Origin: Martinezella dioscoreae
Lineage (GTDB): Bacteria; Pseudomonadota; Alphaproteobacteria; Rhizobiales; Rhizobiaceae
Direction: 5' to 3'
Length of the DNA: 64,000 nt
Assembly: GCF_009176305.1 (NCBI RefSeq)
Contig: NZ_BLAJ01000004.1
Span: 1 to 64,000, forward strand
A program made the translations under genes and the position numbers. The notes below the pieces were generated by a model that was not told the origin of the DNA, did not search any database, and saw only the letters and a list, made by a program, of their open reading frames with translations. Positions 1 to 9,478 of the stretch are shown here, one piece after another (the stretch's first letter is position 1; the number at the start of each line of letters is the position of its first letter).

Positions 1-73
1 CCCCACGCTCCAAAAGGTGGTTGATGCGCCGCGGCCTTGAACGGCCTTGGCTATGATTGATCGGTCAGATGTC

Positions 74-1762
74 TCAGTCCTGCCTCAGTCGGGCGAGCAC
101 TGCATCAAATTCGGTTTCTCCCCGCCGCGCGGTCGCGACGATGCGGCCCTTCTCAAGAATAATGATCCGGTCGGCGATCTCGGCTTCACGGCGAATATGC
201 GTGGCGATCATCAGTGAACGGCCGCGGCTGCGGTCGGCGATGCGGTGCATGACATCACGTCCGGTTTCGCGGTCGAGGCCTTCCGTCGGCTCATCGAGAA
301 GCCAGAGCGGCGTATCGCGCAACAGGAGCCTTGCGAGCGCCAGGCGACGGGATTGCCCGCCGGATAAGCCAAGCCCGCTTTCGCCGAGGCGCGTGGAAAG
401 GCCTTTGGGTAGGGCCTGCACGTCTGGCAGGAGGCCGGCATCCGCAAGCGCCGCGTAGAGCATCTCATCGTCTGCGTCCGGGGCAGCAAGGCGCAAATTA
501 TCTCGCAGACTGTCTTGGAACAGCTCCGTGCGTTGGGGGAGCATTGTCGCCGGAACGGTTTCGACCACGCCGCGTTCGATGGCGAGTTCGCCGGCTAGGA
601 TGGCAAGCAGCGTCGACTTTCCGGCTCCGCTCGGGCCTATCACCGCGAGATGCTCGCCCAGTGTCAGGGAAAGCGCGAGATCTTCAAGCGAAGCCACCGC
701 CGCTGCGTCATACCGTGCGGATATGCCGGAGAGCCGAACGGCCAAGCCCGCGGGCGGCATCTGATGCGCGGGGGCCCGGGCAACCTGTTCCAGACGCGGT
801 GAAATGCGACGGGCAGCAAGCATGGTGCGGCCGAGTTCCAGCGCCCCACGGCGCAGCGCTGCAAAGGGTTCGAGCGCTGCAAGGGCCACCAGCAGGCCGA
901 GAGCGGCAATCGGCGCACCGATAAGGCCGCGTTCTGCCAGGGCGGTGAGCGCCAGCAAAGTGCCGGACAGCAACGCGGCCGAGGCGAAGCCGAAGCCGGC
1001 GACAACACCGCTTTCGATCCGGTTCAGCGTATCATCTGCCTTTCGTAAACGATAATCGGCGACAGCGAGCGCCGCGCATTGTGTCTCCAATCTCCCGGCC
1101 ATGAGGAGTTCGGTCTGTCCGGCGACGAGATCGATGGCACGCGAGCGCAGTGCTTCTATGGCGCGCGCCCGCTGTCGCGCCGGTTTCAGCGCCAGGCGTC
1201 CCGCAAGGGCCGGAATGCCAAGACCGGCAGCGACAAGCCATAGGCCAACGAGCAGCCCGAACGGGACCGAGAGCAGCATCAACGCGATGCTGACCGCCAG
1301 GGCGGAGACGATGGCGACGGTAGCCGGCACCAGAACGCGCAAATAGAGGGAGTCGAGCGCATCGATGTCCGCCGTCAGCCGGAAAAGCAGCTTGGCAGGC
1401 CTCTGCATCAAAATCGTTGCCGCCCCAGGTGCTGCCCAACCGCGAAACAGATTTTCGCGAAGAGCGGCAAGAACGCCGAGCGTCGCGTCATGGGTCGTCA
1501 GCCGCTCGCCGTAGCGCGCGCCAGTGCGAAGGATCGCCAACAGCCTGATGCCGGCGGACGGGGCAAAGACATCAAAGGTAATGGCCGTCGCCGTCAGGCC
1601 GGCAAGCGACGTCGCCGTGATGAACCAACCCGAGAGCCCGAGCAGGGCGATGCCAGCGAGCACGGTGAGGGCCGACAGCAGCGCGCCGAGCAACAATACG
1701 CGTCCCCGCGCTGCCAGGAAAAGCCGACAGATGGGATAAAGAGTGGAGAATGTCGACGTCAT
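74..1762 (-). CDS. cydC: CydC, ABC exporter subunit for cytochrome bd assembly
   Basis: A 562-residue half of the CydDC heterodimeric ABC exporter, which moves thiols (glutathione, cysteine) to the periplasm and is needed to assemble cytochrome bd oxidase. The N-terminal half is a six-helix type I exporter membrane domain. The C-terminal half is an ATPase domain with Walker A GPSGAGKST, signature LSGGQSRRLALARL and Walker B LWLLDEPTEGLD. The start ATG overlaps the stop of cydD (ATGA), so the two are translationally coupled. The 73 bp beyond its stop, to the window edge, hold no recognisable gene. cydAB often follow cydDC in rhizobia but would lie outside the window. The assignment as CydC rather than another exporter half rests on pairing, length and overall resemblance. 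Confidence 0.93.
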   Translation of the reverse strand: MTSTFSTLYPICRLFLAARGRVLLLGALLSALTVLAGIALLGLSGWFITATSLAGLTATAITFDVFAPSAGIRLLAILRTGARYGERLTTHDATLGVLAALRENLFRGWAAPGAATILMQRPAKLLFRLTADIDALDSLYLRVLVPATVAIVSALAVSIALMLLSVPFGLLVGLWLVAAGLGIPALAGRLALKPARQRARAIEALRSRAIDLVAGQTELLMAGRLETQCAALAVADYRLRKADDTLNRIESGVVAGFGFASAALLSGTLLALTALAERGLIGAPIAALGLLVALAALEPFAALRRGALELGRTMLAARRISPRLEQVARAPAHQMPPAGLAVRLSGISARYDAAAVASLEDLALSLTLGEHLAVIGPSGAGKSTLLAILAGELAIERGVVETVPATMLPQRTELFQDSLRDNLRLAAPDADDEMLYAALADAGLLPDVQALPKGLSTRLGESGLGLSGGQSRRLALARLLLRDTPLWLLDEPTEGLDRETGRDVMHRIADRSRGRSLMIATHIRREAEIADRIIILEKGRIVATARRGETEFDAVLARLRQD

Positions 1763-3519
1763 GCGGCTTCCTCCCGGACCGATGCGTCGATATGGATTAC
1801 CCGACCCATTCTTGCGGCCAGAACGGGGTCATGTGTGGCGACAACGAGTGTCCGCCCGCGAGCAATTGCCAATAACGCATCGGTGACTTCACGTGCGGTT
1901 TCGGTATCGAGATGTGCGGTCGGCTCGTCCGCGAGAATGATGTCAACATGCGGGGCCGCGGCGGCACGGGCAATCGCTAGCCGGAGGGCCTCGCCGCCGG
2001 ACAGACCCGCCCCACCTTCGCCGATGGACGTGGCGCCGCGCTGGGTCACAATTCGCCGTAGATGGGCAAGGTCAATCGCTTGTTGTACCGCGCGCGGGCT
2101 GACTTCGGGGCGGCCGAGCGTGATGTTGCCGGTCATCGTGCCGGCAAAAATATGCGGCCGCTGCCCGATCCAGGCCATGCGCCGTCGGACCGCGGACGCG
2201 GAAATATCATCAAGCCGCCGCCCGCCGACGTGGATCATTCCACTCTGCGAAGGAACGAGACCGGCAATCATCGACAGCATGGTCGTCTTGCCAGCACCGC
2301 TTTCTCCCAGGAGAGCCACATGCTCACCGGCTGCGATCGTTAGGCCGAAATCATGGAAAACAGGCGTTTGTTCGGGCCGGTGCCGGAAACAGAGCCGACT
2401 GATATTGATTGAAGGCAATGTATGCTCGCGGCTGGTTTCCTCCACCTTTTCATCGCGCCGGCCCGGCAACCTCGTGCCAGCGCCGGATAGGGCGTCTAGA
2501 GCTTCCAGGGCTGCCTCTCCGGCCGCCCGGTCGTGCCAGACCGCCGACAGCTCTCGCAGAGGTTCGAAGAAGCTCGGAGCCAGCAGGAGAATGAACAGAC
2601 CTTGGGTCAGGCTCAATCTGCCGAACCAGGTGCCGACATCGAGCGCGCCGAGCATATTGAAGCCGACATAGACGGCCATTGCGGCAACGCCCAGCGCGGC
2701 GAACAGCTCAAGCACCGCGGAAGATAGGAAGGCGATCCTCAGCACCGCCATGGTGCGCATCTTGAGCTGTTCTGCATCGGCCCGCAATCGCAAGGCGGTG
2801 AGATCGACGGCGCCGAGCGCGCGAATAGTGGCAAGGCCGCGCAGCCGGTCGAGGAGAAAAGCATTGAGTCCGCCGGTCTCGGCCAGTTGCTGTTCGCTTG
2901 ACGCCTTGGCTCGCCAGCCGATCAGGGCCATGAACACGGGGATCAGTGGTGCCGTAAGGAGCAGAGCGAGGGCCGCTATCCAGGAGACCAACGCAACACA
3001 GATGAGGATGGCCGGTGGGACGGCACTTGCTTTCAGTCGCGCCGGCCGGAAGCGAGCAAGATAGGGCACGATGGCTTCAGCCTGCTCGGCGATCAGGCTG
3101 GCTGCGAGACCGGACGCTGGACGATCGCTGTCCAGTGGCGATCGGGCGGCGAGTGCCGCAACTGCAATATCGCGCCGCCGGCTCAGTTCTGCGCGCGCGG
3201 CTCGAAAAGCCAAACGTCCGCCCAAGGCATCGAGTCCGGCACGCAAGGTGCCAAGAAGAAAGACGAGCAGCACACTTACCGCCGTTGCCATCATGCTATG
3301 CCTGTCAGCGATCACGCCTATTCCACTGGCAAGCAAGGCTGCTTGAGGAATCCAGAGGAGTGACGCCAGCGTTTGCACGAGAGCGGCCCGTGACAATTTG
3401 GCACGCATTGTCCTTGGCGACCGGTCTTTTGTGGAAGACGGTGGGATTGAGCTGTAGGTGCGGTCGGTCTCCGCCTCTCGTCTGACTTGCGATCCCGTAT
3501 TGAAGAATGCGGTGGTCAT
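1759..3519 (-). CDS. cydD: CydD, ABC exporter subunit for cytochrome bd assembly
   Basis: Partner of CydC, about 586 residues. It has an N-terminal exporter membrane domain and a C-terminal ATPase domain with Walker A GESGAGKT, signature LSGGEALRLAIARA and Walker B IILADEPTAHLD. I chose the ATG at 3519 (MTTAFFNTG) over an in-frame upstream start at 3600, because an AGAGGCAGG-like ribosome site lies just before it and the upstream extension is not protein-like. The alanine- and leucine-rich first helix begins about 50 residues in. An exact FNR/FixK-type box (3777-3790) lies 257 bp upstream, which fits low-oxygen induction of bd oxidase assembly. Confidence 0.93.
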   Translation of the reverse strand: MTTAFFNTGSQVRREAETDRTYSSIPPSSTKDRSPRTMRAKLSRAALVQTLASLLWIPQAALLASGIGVIADRHSMMATAVSVLLVFLLGTLRAGLDALGGRLAFRAARAELSRRRDIAVAALAARSPLDSDRPASGLAASLIAEQAEAIVPYLARFRPARLKASAVPPAILICVALVSWIAALALLLTAPLIPVFMALIGWRAKASSEQQLAETGGLNAFLLDRLRGLATIRALGAVDLTALRLRADAEQLKMRTMAVLRIAFLSSAVLELFAALGVAAMAVYVGFNMLGALDVGTWFGRLSLTQGLFILLLAPSFFEPLRELSAVWHDRAAGEAALEALDALSGAGTRLPGRRDEKVEETSREHTLPSINISRLCFRHRPEQTPVFHDFGLTIAAGEHVALLGESGAGKTTMLSMIAGLVPSQSGMIHVGGRRLDDISASAVRRRMAWIGQRPHIFAGTMTGNITLGRPEVSPRAVQQAIDLAHLRRIVTQRGATSIGEGGAGLSGGEALRLAIARAAAAPHVDIILADEPTAHLDTETAREVTDALLAIARGRTLVVATHDPVLAARMGRVIHIDASVREEAA

Positions 3520-3977
3520 CGTGCCTGCCTCTTGTCGATGGGGTTGGCGCTCATGCGCGTGCCCTCGAGTAAACGGCGGGCGTCTTAGCTGCCTCGACAA
3601 GCCCGAGATGACTGGGAAAGGATTGGACGAGAGGCGCAGGGCTCATGGTGATTTCCGTCGCTTTAGTGCCTTTAGACGATTCTAAAACGCACTTCATCCG
3701 GTGCGAGATTTTTGGGTTGTCTGACCGTCTGCACGGTGAACTTGACGTTTAGTAACCTGCCCGTGACGCTTCAGCTTTGACCTAGGTCAACTTCGAGAAA
3801 CTATGACAGACGGGTCTTGCTAGGCACGGTCTCCGTCGGTGCGGGAAACGTTTGGTCGTCATCAGCAGCCGATTTTGGGTGACCGAGGAATCCAGACGGC
3901 GGCCAAGGCAGGGCGTCGAGCTATTCGTTCGCCGCCCCTCCATGTCGTCTTTCTTGCGCCTATAGAGATTGCGTTGT
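3520..3977. other. Intergenic region upstream of cydD
   Basis: A 458-bp gap between the cydD start and the end of the CBS/BON gene, both on the minus strand. I see no convincing gene on either strand. It holds the anaerobox at 3777-3790 and presumably the cydDC promoter. Confidence 0.6.
3777..3790. promoter_or_regulatory. Anaerobox (FNR/FixK-type site) for cydDC
   Basis: TTGAC-CTAG-GTCAA is a perfect palindrome matching the FNR/FixK consensus TTGAY-N4-RTCAA. It lies 257 bp upstream of the cydD ATG, farther than the other boxes here, so the transcript would have a long leader. Confidence 0.75.
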
Positions 3978-4679
3978 TCAGACCGCCGGCATGGCAACGC
4001 CGAGATAGGGATCGATCCATGTGATCTGGTCGGTAACGGACTTGACGCCTGGCACGTTCTCCGCCGCCACCTTGGCGGCCAGTCGCTCTCTTTCGTCGAA
4101 GATTGTACCCGACAATTCGACGACGCCGTTGTGAACACTGACTTTTATGAAGCCATTCTGGCTCCAGTCCTGATGGGACAGCTCGGCAATGACGGCCTCG
4201 GCGATCTGATCGTCGCTGGCTTGTCCCTTCTCCTTTGGCAGCATGTTGGCCAGCGCGCGCAAGAGGTCTGATCGGCAGGCCATTCCGATTACTTTGCCTT
4301 GTACGACGACGGGCAAGCGCTTGACCCCATGCTTTTCCATCAGGTCGACGGCAACCGAGAGCGAGGCATTGGGAGCAATAGTGACAACTTCCGACGTCAT
4401 CACTTCCTCAATGCTGCGGCCATGCGAAAGAACATATTCGTCAGCGAGCTTGCCGGGGCTGGTTAGAAACTCGAGCAGCCAGGGTCGCTTGCGCTCCGTC
4501 TGCAATTCCGAGCGGCGAAGGAAATCGCCCTCGCTGACAATGCCGACAATATTTCCGCCGGCATCAACGACTGGAAGACCGCTGATGTGACGGTCGAGCA
4601 TGATCGTCGCCGCATCCACAACGGATGTTTTGGGGCTTACGGTGATAGCTGGTGCGTTCATGATTTCTTGAATGAGCAT
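3978..4679 (-). CDS. CBS-CBS-BON domain protein
   Basis: A 233-residue protein with two CBS modules (about residues 1-60 and 88-145) followed by a BON domain (about 155-222). CBS pairs bind adenosyl nucleotides and sense energy state; BON domains bind membranes or phospholipid. A soluble or membrane-associated stress-sensing role is inferred. I chose the ATG at 4679 (MLIQEIMNAP) because GGAG sits at the right distance and CBS proteins of this kind begin right at the first CBS strand. An exact anaerobox lies 92 bp upstream. It is a paralogue of the CBS-BON protein at 6213-6917. Confidence 0.88.
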   Translation of the reverse strand: MLIQEIMNAPAITVSPKTSVVDAATIMLDRHISGLPVVDAGGNIVGIVSEGDFLRRSELQTERKRPWLLEFLTSPGKLADEYVLSHGRSIEEVMTSEVVTIAPNASLSVAVDLMEKHGVKRLPVVVQGKVIGMACRSDLLRALANMLPKEKGQASDDQIAEAVIAELSHQDWSQNGFIKVSVHNGVVELSGTIFDERERLAAKVAAENVPGVKSVTDQITWIDPYLGVAMPAV

Positions 4680-4771
4680 GGTCTTCTCCGGCGATGGATT
4701 TGGTTTGCGGTGCCGATAGGGGTTGGGTTGTTCCATGCCGACAAGGTTACACAGCGCACGATTGCCACGCT

Positions 4772-4785
4772 TTGATCGACATCAA
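4772..4785. promoter_or_regulatory. Anaerobox upstream of the CBS-BON gene
   Basis: TTGAT-CGAC-ATCAA is an exact FNR/FixK consensus match, 92 bp upstream of the start at 4679 and beyond the end of the NRAMP-like gene. Confidence 0.8.
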
Positions 4786-4899
4786 ACGAGCGACGCTAGT
4801 AGCGATCATCGGCAAGCCGTTTTGTGCGACATTGAAGCGTCTGTTTGAGAGATACCCGGTAACTTCGATTGACCAAGGCTGGAGAGCTCCACTAGAAGC

Positions 4900-6216
4900 C
4901 TATTGTGGAACGAGCATCATCCCGGCTGCGACCGCCATCAAGGCGACCGTGCCCCAGCCGATGCATACGGCCCCTTTCCCGATTGTGTATGGACCCATGA
5001 TCTTGCGGTTTGCCGCCAGCAGCAGAATGACGGCAATGAGCGGGACGGCGAGCAGACCATTGATCACAGCGCTCCAGAACAATGCGTTCATCGGAGTGAT
5101 CGGCGAATACTGAATGATCAGCGCCAGCAGCACACTTATGGCGATCACGCCGTAAAAGCCCCGAGCGTCATTTGGACTGCGTTCCAGGCCGAATTTCCAT
5201 CCCATGGCCTCGGCAAGTGCATAGCCGGCCGAGCCCGCGAGAACGGGCACGCCGATGAGACCGACGCCCAGTATTCCGAGCGCGAAGATAAGTGCGGCAA
5301 AGGGTCCGGCTAGCGGCCGCAGCGCGCTTGCTGCTTGCGCGGCGGTGTCGATCTGCGTGATGCCGGCGACATTGAGCGTCACGGCGGTCGCCAATATGAT
5401 GAAGAAAGCCGTGAGATTGGAGTAGAGCATGCCACTCCATGTATCCCAGCCAATACGACGAAGTTCCTTGGGAGCTGTCGCACTGTCTCTGGACAAAGGC
5501 ACTGAACCGGGAGCGGCATTCATCTCCTCCACCTCTTCCGATGCCTGCCAGAAAAAGAGGTAAGGACTGATCGTCGTACCGAAGACGCCGACGACGACCG
5601 CGGCATAGGTCGACGTCGGAGTGATCCTTGGCCAAATCGTCCTCAAGGCGACTTGCTGCCAGTCGATGTGGACGGTGAAAAGGACCGCCGCATAGGCCAG
5701 GAGCGAAATTGTCAGCCACTTCAAGAACGCGACATAGCGGTGATATGGGATGAAGACCTGAAGCGCGAGCGTTCCGAAAACGAAGAACATTGTCATCAGG
5801 TGCCGGTTGAAGCCTGTCACCAGCTCCGCGACCTCGCCCATGGCGGCAACATCGGCGGCGATATTCAGAATATTGGCGATCAGGAGCGAGAAAACGACGG
5901 CATAGAGGACCATCGGTGGAAATGCGGTCTTTATGTTCGCCGCCAGGCCCTGCCCGGTCACACGACCGATCCTTGCGCACGTCGCCTGGACGACCGCCAT
6001 CATCGGAAATGACACCGGCATGGTCCATAGCATGTTCAGACCGAATTGCGCTCCGGCCTGGGAGTACGTGGCGATGCCGCTCGGATCATCGTCGGCGACA
6101 CCGGTGATCAGGCCTGGACCCAAACTCGCGAGTGGGTGCTCTCGTAGGCGAGCAAGACGACCCGACAATCGCGATCGCCACGAGGATCGTCCAACGGTGA
6201 CGAGTTCCTGACTCAT
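4900..6216 (-). CDS. NRAMP-family divalent metal transporter, divergent metal site
   Basis: A 438-residue, roughly 11-helix membrane protein of the NRAMP/SLC11 fold. The first-helix motif reads DDDPSGIATYSQ where classical NRAMPs have DPGN. The sixth-helix motif reads GTTISPYLFFWQ where classical members have A-x-x-M-P-H, so the metal-binding methionine and the following histidine are replaced by Ser and Tyr. It is probably a divalent cation importer, but Mn/Fe selectivity cannot be assumed; some NRAMP relatives without the methionine carry Mg. Its ATG overlaps the stop of the upstream CBS-BON gene, so it is coupled to it and belongs to the operon driven from the box at 7383. Confidence 0.85.
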   Translation of the reverse strand: MSQELVTVGRSSWRSRLSGRLARLREHPLASLGPGLITGVADDDPSGIATYSQAGAQFGLNMLWTMPVSFPMMAVVQATCARIGRVTGQGLAANIKTAFPPMVLYAVVFSLLIANILNIAADVAAMGEVAELVTGFNRHLMTMFFVFGTLALQVFIPYHRYVAFLKWLTISLLAYAAVLFTVHIDWQQVALRTIWPRITPTSTYAAVVVGVFGTTISPYLFFWQASEEVEEMNAAPGSVPLSRDSATAPKELRRIGWDTWSGMLYSNLTAFFIILATAVTLNVAGITQIDTAAQAASALRPLAGPFAALIFALGILGVGLIGVPVLAGSAGYALAEAMGWKFGLERSPNDARGFYGVIAISVLLALIIQYSPITPMNALFWSAVINGLLAVPLIAVILLLAANRKIMGPYTIGKGAVCIGWGTVALMAVAAGMMLVPQ

Positions 6217-6917
6217 TGGCCGCTATCTCGCGTCGTTGAAACGCTGACGGCGTCCGAAGGCAGGAGCGTCGTGCGATCGACATATCCATTGATTCCTCGA
6301 ATTCCCTCGATAAGCGTTCGGATCGCCTTTTGTTGGATATTGGACTCGACGATTCCCTGGACTTGTACCTGGCCGTCTTTGACGGCGACGTCGATCTTGT
6401 TGCTATCAATCCCAAGATCCGCGGCCAGCCTGGTCTTGATGGCGAGCTTTATGGCGTCATCGCCCTTAGCGATGTGTCGACCAGGCGCGTCGATGACTAG
6501 ATTGATCAAATCGCATCGGCTGACGATACCGACAAGACGATGGTTGCTGATAACAGGAACTCGCTTGATTTTGTGAGACAGCATCAGGTTGCCGATCCGC
6601 CCGACATCCGTCTCGGGGGTAACGCTGATAACCTCACGGTTCATCGCCTCGCCAACCGACCAGCCGTAAATTTGAATATAACTGTTCAAACCATGCCGAT
6701 CGTATTGCTCTGGTCCGTCTTTGGCCGACGACGCCCAATTGTCGCCGACGCGTCGCATGAGATCCCCTTCGGTCAGGATGCCGCAGACCTCGCCATTGTC
6801 GTCAATCACGGGAAGACCGCTGATATCATTGGCGCGCAAGAGCAGCGCCGCGTTTCGGACGCTCATCGTTGGAGTGGCTGTGATGACATTCCGTGTCATG
6901 ATGTCCTTGGCTTGCAC
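6213..6917 (-). CDS. CBS-CBS-BON domain protein
   Basis: A 234-residue paralogue of the protein at 3978-4679: two CBS modules (about residues 5-60 and 95-150), then a BON domain (about 160-222). It starts at GTG (6917), supported by GGAG seven bases upstream and by the CBS start MQAKDIM. It lies between the small IPSLGEVEG protein and the NRAMP-like carrier and overlaps the latter by four bases. This pairing suggests that nucleotide sensing by the CBS domains may tune the transporter, as CBS domains do in MgtE and CLC carriers; that is inference. Confidence 0.87.
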   Translation of the reverse strand: MQAKDIMTRNVITATPTMSVRNAALLLRANDISGLPVIDDNGEVCGILTEGDLMRRVGDNWASSAKDGPEQYDRHGLNSYIQIYGWSVGEAMNREVISVTPETDVGRIGNLMLSHKIKRVPVISNHRLVGIVSRCDLINLVIDAPGRHIAKGDDAIKLAIKTRLAADLGIDSNKIDVAVKDGQVQVQGIVESNIQQKAIRTLIEGIRGINGYVDRTTLLPSDAVSVSTTRDSGQ

Positions 6918-7008
6918 GACGACTCTCCATCTTCACTTACGTTAGGGATTCCCGCTATAGTGACGCCCACGGAATCGCAGGCACGCCAGAAGCCGCTCGA
7001 TGCCATCC

Positions 7009-7320
7009 TCAGGCATCGTTTCGGATTGATTCCAGAACGATCGCCTGCTCTTGGGCCGAGGCCAGCAATTCTTCCGCATATTCCTCAGCGGATTTCGTGT
7101 CGGTTCCGCACAGTCTGGCGTCATGGCATTTGCGATCGATGGCGTGCCGCATTGCTTTGATGAGATCTGCTCTCTCTTCGATATCGTGAAGACGTATCAG
7201 ACGGGTGAGCGCCGTCTGCGCGATGAGTTCAAGAACCATCATGCGGCCCTCCACCTCGCCGAGGGAGGGAATGGCTTTAGAGGCTGCACCGCCCAGGCTG
7301 TCGCGTTTGGCTCTCAGCAT
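7009..7320 (-). CDS. Small protein of unknown function, IP[S/T]LGEVEG family
   Basis: A 103-residue soluble protein without a domain I recognise. Residues 17-25 read IPSLGEVEG, followed by a helical stretch, a region with two cysteines (RKCHDARLC) and an acidic C-terminal helix. A clear paralogue lies at 30952-31311, with the same motif, the same Cys-x-x-x-x-x-Cys spacing and an ELL-A ending. AAGGAA lies at a normal distance before the ATG. It is the first gene of a minus-strand operon with CBS-BON and the NRAMP-like carrier, 62 bp below an exact anaerobox. Confidence 0.8.
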   Translation of the reverse strand: MLRAKRDSLGGAASKAIPSLGEVEGRMMVLELIAQTALTRLIRLHDIEERADLIKAMRHAIDRKCHDARLCGTDTKSAEEYAEELLASAQEQAIVLESIRNDA

Positions 7321-7382
7321 TGGTTTGTTCCTTCATGGGTTTGGTTGCAGAAAGCAGTCTGCGGATATTCGCCGCTGCGGCA

Positions 7383-7396
7383 TTGATCAGAATCAA
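7383..7396. promoter_or_regulatory. Anaerobox for the IPSLGEVEG-CBS-NRAMP operon
   Basis: TTGAT-CAGA-ATCAA is an exact consensus match, 62 bp upstream of the ATG at 7320. Confidence 0.82.
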
Positions 7397-7461
7397 TGAG
7401 GGGAAGGATCTTCCCGACGAGACGCGGAGCGGCGTGGTGATGTGATCCGGCGATCTGTGCT

Positions 7462-9396
7462 TCAGGATAATTGCGTCTTGGAGGCAGGGCTGGTCGGTAT
7501 ATTCGCGAACTGGCTGTATGGACCATCCTCCGATTTGGAAGGGCCAAGCGCACGCAATGCATTCAGGATAACGGCGACATCGATGACTTCCTGAAGCAAA
7601 GCGCCGTGCAGCGGCGGTAAATAGCCGAATGCCGCGGCGATCATGCCGGCAACCGAAAGGCCAAGTCCCACAACCACGCTCTGGCGGGCGATCGCAACAG
7701 TCCGGCGGGCGACAACAAGGGCGGCTGCCAAGGGATCAAGCCGGTCCACGAGCAGTACGATGCTTGCCGCCTCCGAAGAGGCCGCCGCCCCGCGCGCGCC
7801 TAATGCAACACCTACGTCGGCCGCCGCAAGTGCCGGCGCATCGTTGACGCCGTCACCCACCATCATCACCGGACCGAAGCTTTTAGCCGCAATAACGGCC
7901 TCCACTTTTGAAGCCGGTGTCTGCTCGCCGAGCACCTGTTCGATGCCGAGGATGTTGCCGACATGCGAGGCAACATCCAGGCGATCGCCGGAGGCAAGAA
8001 CGATTTTCGCGATTCCGGCGCTGCGCAATCGCTGCAGAACGCTGATAGCCTCCGCGCGCACCGGATCGGCCATGATGATATTTCCCGCGACAACGCCGTC
8101 GATTGCGACTGTCACCGTCGCTTCACCGGATCGATGATGATCTTCAAGGTCTTGGGAAGTGCCCCGAACACTTCGGCTTTTCACAAAGCGGCTACCACCG
8201 ATCACGACGCGGCGTCCGTCGACCATTCCTTCAAGCCCCAGTCCGCCGACTTCCTCGACATTGGTCGGCGGCGAGAGCCGCAGATTGCGCTCCTGCGCTC
8301 CCGTGATCAAAGCGGCAGCCATGACGTGGCTCGATGCTTGATCCAAGGAGGCGGCAAGACGCAACAACTCGTCCTTATCGATCCAAGCGTTGCAGCCGAC
8401 CGCCACGATTTGCGCCTTGCCGTGCGTGAGTGTGCCGGTCTTGTCCAGGACAGCAACCCGTACGCGGCTTAAGGCTTCAAGGGCGCCACCGTCTTTGACT
8501 AGGCAGCCTATCGTGGCACAGCGCGAGATGCCCGACATGAGCGCGACCGGTACGGCCAGGATAAGCGGGCAGGGCGTGGCGATGACGAGAACGGCAAGAG
8601 CACGTCGCGGATCGTCGGACAGCGGCCAGGCCGTCAACGCTATCGCTACCGTCATAAGCAAAAATGCCAGGCCATAGCGATCCGCAAGGCGCGCCATCGG
8701 CGCCTTGCTTTTCTGGGCCGTCTCGACGAGGCGCACAACCGCAGCATATGTGCTTTCAGAGGCGGGGCGGAGTGCCTTGAGGGTAAAGACAGGACCTACC
8801 GATGCGCTGCCGCTGAGAACCTCTTCACCAGCTCGATGATCCACAGGGAGTGGCTCTCCCGTTAACGCAGACTCGTCAAGAATGGCGCGGGGAGACAGAA
8901 GAATACCATCGACGGGCAGCACTTCGCCTTGACGGATCATGATGTGGTCGCCGGCAACAATCTTCTCGATAGGAGTTGGTTCCAACCGATCGCCAACATA
9001 GCGAAATGCAGTTCGTGCCACTCGTCCCATCAGTAACGTCATCTCACGGGCTGCGCGGCCGGACGCATATCCCTCCAGCATCTGTCCACCTGCATACATC
9101 AGCGCGACGACGTTGGCTGCAAGGCTTTCGCCAAAGCAGAGGGCGAACGCCATCGACAGGGCGGCGACGATATCCAACCCGAAATCGCCGTGATGCAAGG
9201 AACGGAAGGTCTGCAGCAACAACGCGCCCAGGATCGGCAAGGTGGCGAGTGCCCAGACAAGAGAGGCAAGCGCGACGTTGTCGATCAATATGAGGGTAAA
9301 GCCTGCCAAAAGCCCGAATGCCGCAATCAGCACCAAAGATGACCCACTGGTTTTTAGCAGGAAAACTACCGTGCTAGTCACGCTGGAGAATGTCAT
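7462..9396 (-). CDS. P1B-type metal ATPase with TPC motif (P1B-5-like, Ni/Fe efflux)
   Basis: A 644-residue heavy-metal P-type ATPase. It shows the A-domain TGEP, the phosphorylation motif DKTGTLTHGK and the hinge GDGVNDAPAL. The membrane metal motif reads ATPCPLILA, so it is TPC rather than CPC, CPH or SPC, and the last helices carry QEVID. TPC plus QExxD are the marks of the P1B-5 group; the studied member is Nia of Sinorhizobium meliloti, linked to Ni and Fe export in nodules. There is no N-terminal HMA domain, and the C-terminus ends soon after the last helix, so the hemerythrin-like tail of Nia is absent. The start is supported by GGAG. A near-consensus anaerobox lies about 83 bp upstream. 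Confidence 0.88.
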   Translation of the reverse strand: MTFSSVTSTVVFLLKTSGSSLVLIAAFGLLAGFTLILIDNVALASLVWALATLPILGALLLQTFRSLHHGDFGLDIVAALSMAFALCFGESLAANVVALMYAGGQMLEGYASGRAAREMTLLMGRVARTAFRYVGDRLEPTPIEKIVAGDHIMIRQGEVLPVDGILLSPRAILDESALTGEPLPVDHRAGEEVLSGSASVGPVFTLKALRPASESTYAAVVRLVETAQKSKAPMARLADRYGLAFLLMTVAIALTAWPLSDDPRRALAVLVIATPCPLILAVPVALMSGISRCATIGCLVKDGGALEALSRVRVAVLDKTGTLTHGKAQIVAVGCNAWIDKDELLRLAASLDQASSHVMAAALITGAQERNLRLSPPTNVEEVGGLGLEGMVDGRRVVIGGSRFVKSRSVRGTSQDLEDHHRSGEATVTVAIDGVVAGNIIMADPVRAEAISVLQRLRSAGIAKIVLASGDRLDVASHVGNILGIEQVLGEQTPASKVEAVIAAKSFGPVMMVGDGVNDAPALAAADVGVALGARGAAASSEAASIVLLVDRLDPLAAALVVARRTVAIARQSVVVGLGLSVAGMIAAAFGYLPPLHGALLQEVIDVAVILNALRALGPSKSEDGPYSQFANIPTSPASKTQLS

Positions 9397-9478
9397 CCTT
9401 GGCTCCGGTGGCTGAGTTTGTATCCGATATGACGTTGCACTCGATCGGCCGATTAGAACTGTTTCCTTCGATCAGACA

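Noticed and set aside
1490..2671. A 393-residue open frame on the plus strand
   Set aside because: It lies antisense to cydDC, is rich in Arg, Ser and Pro as typical of GC-rich antisense frames, and has no recognisable domain.
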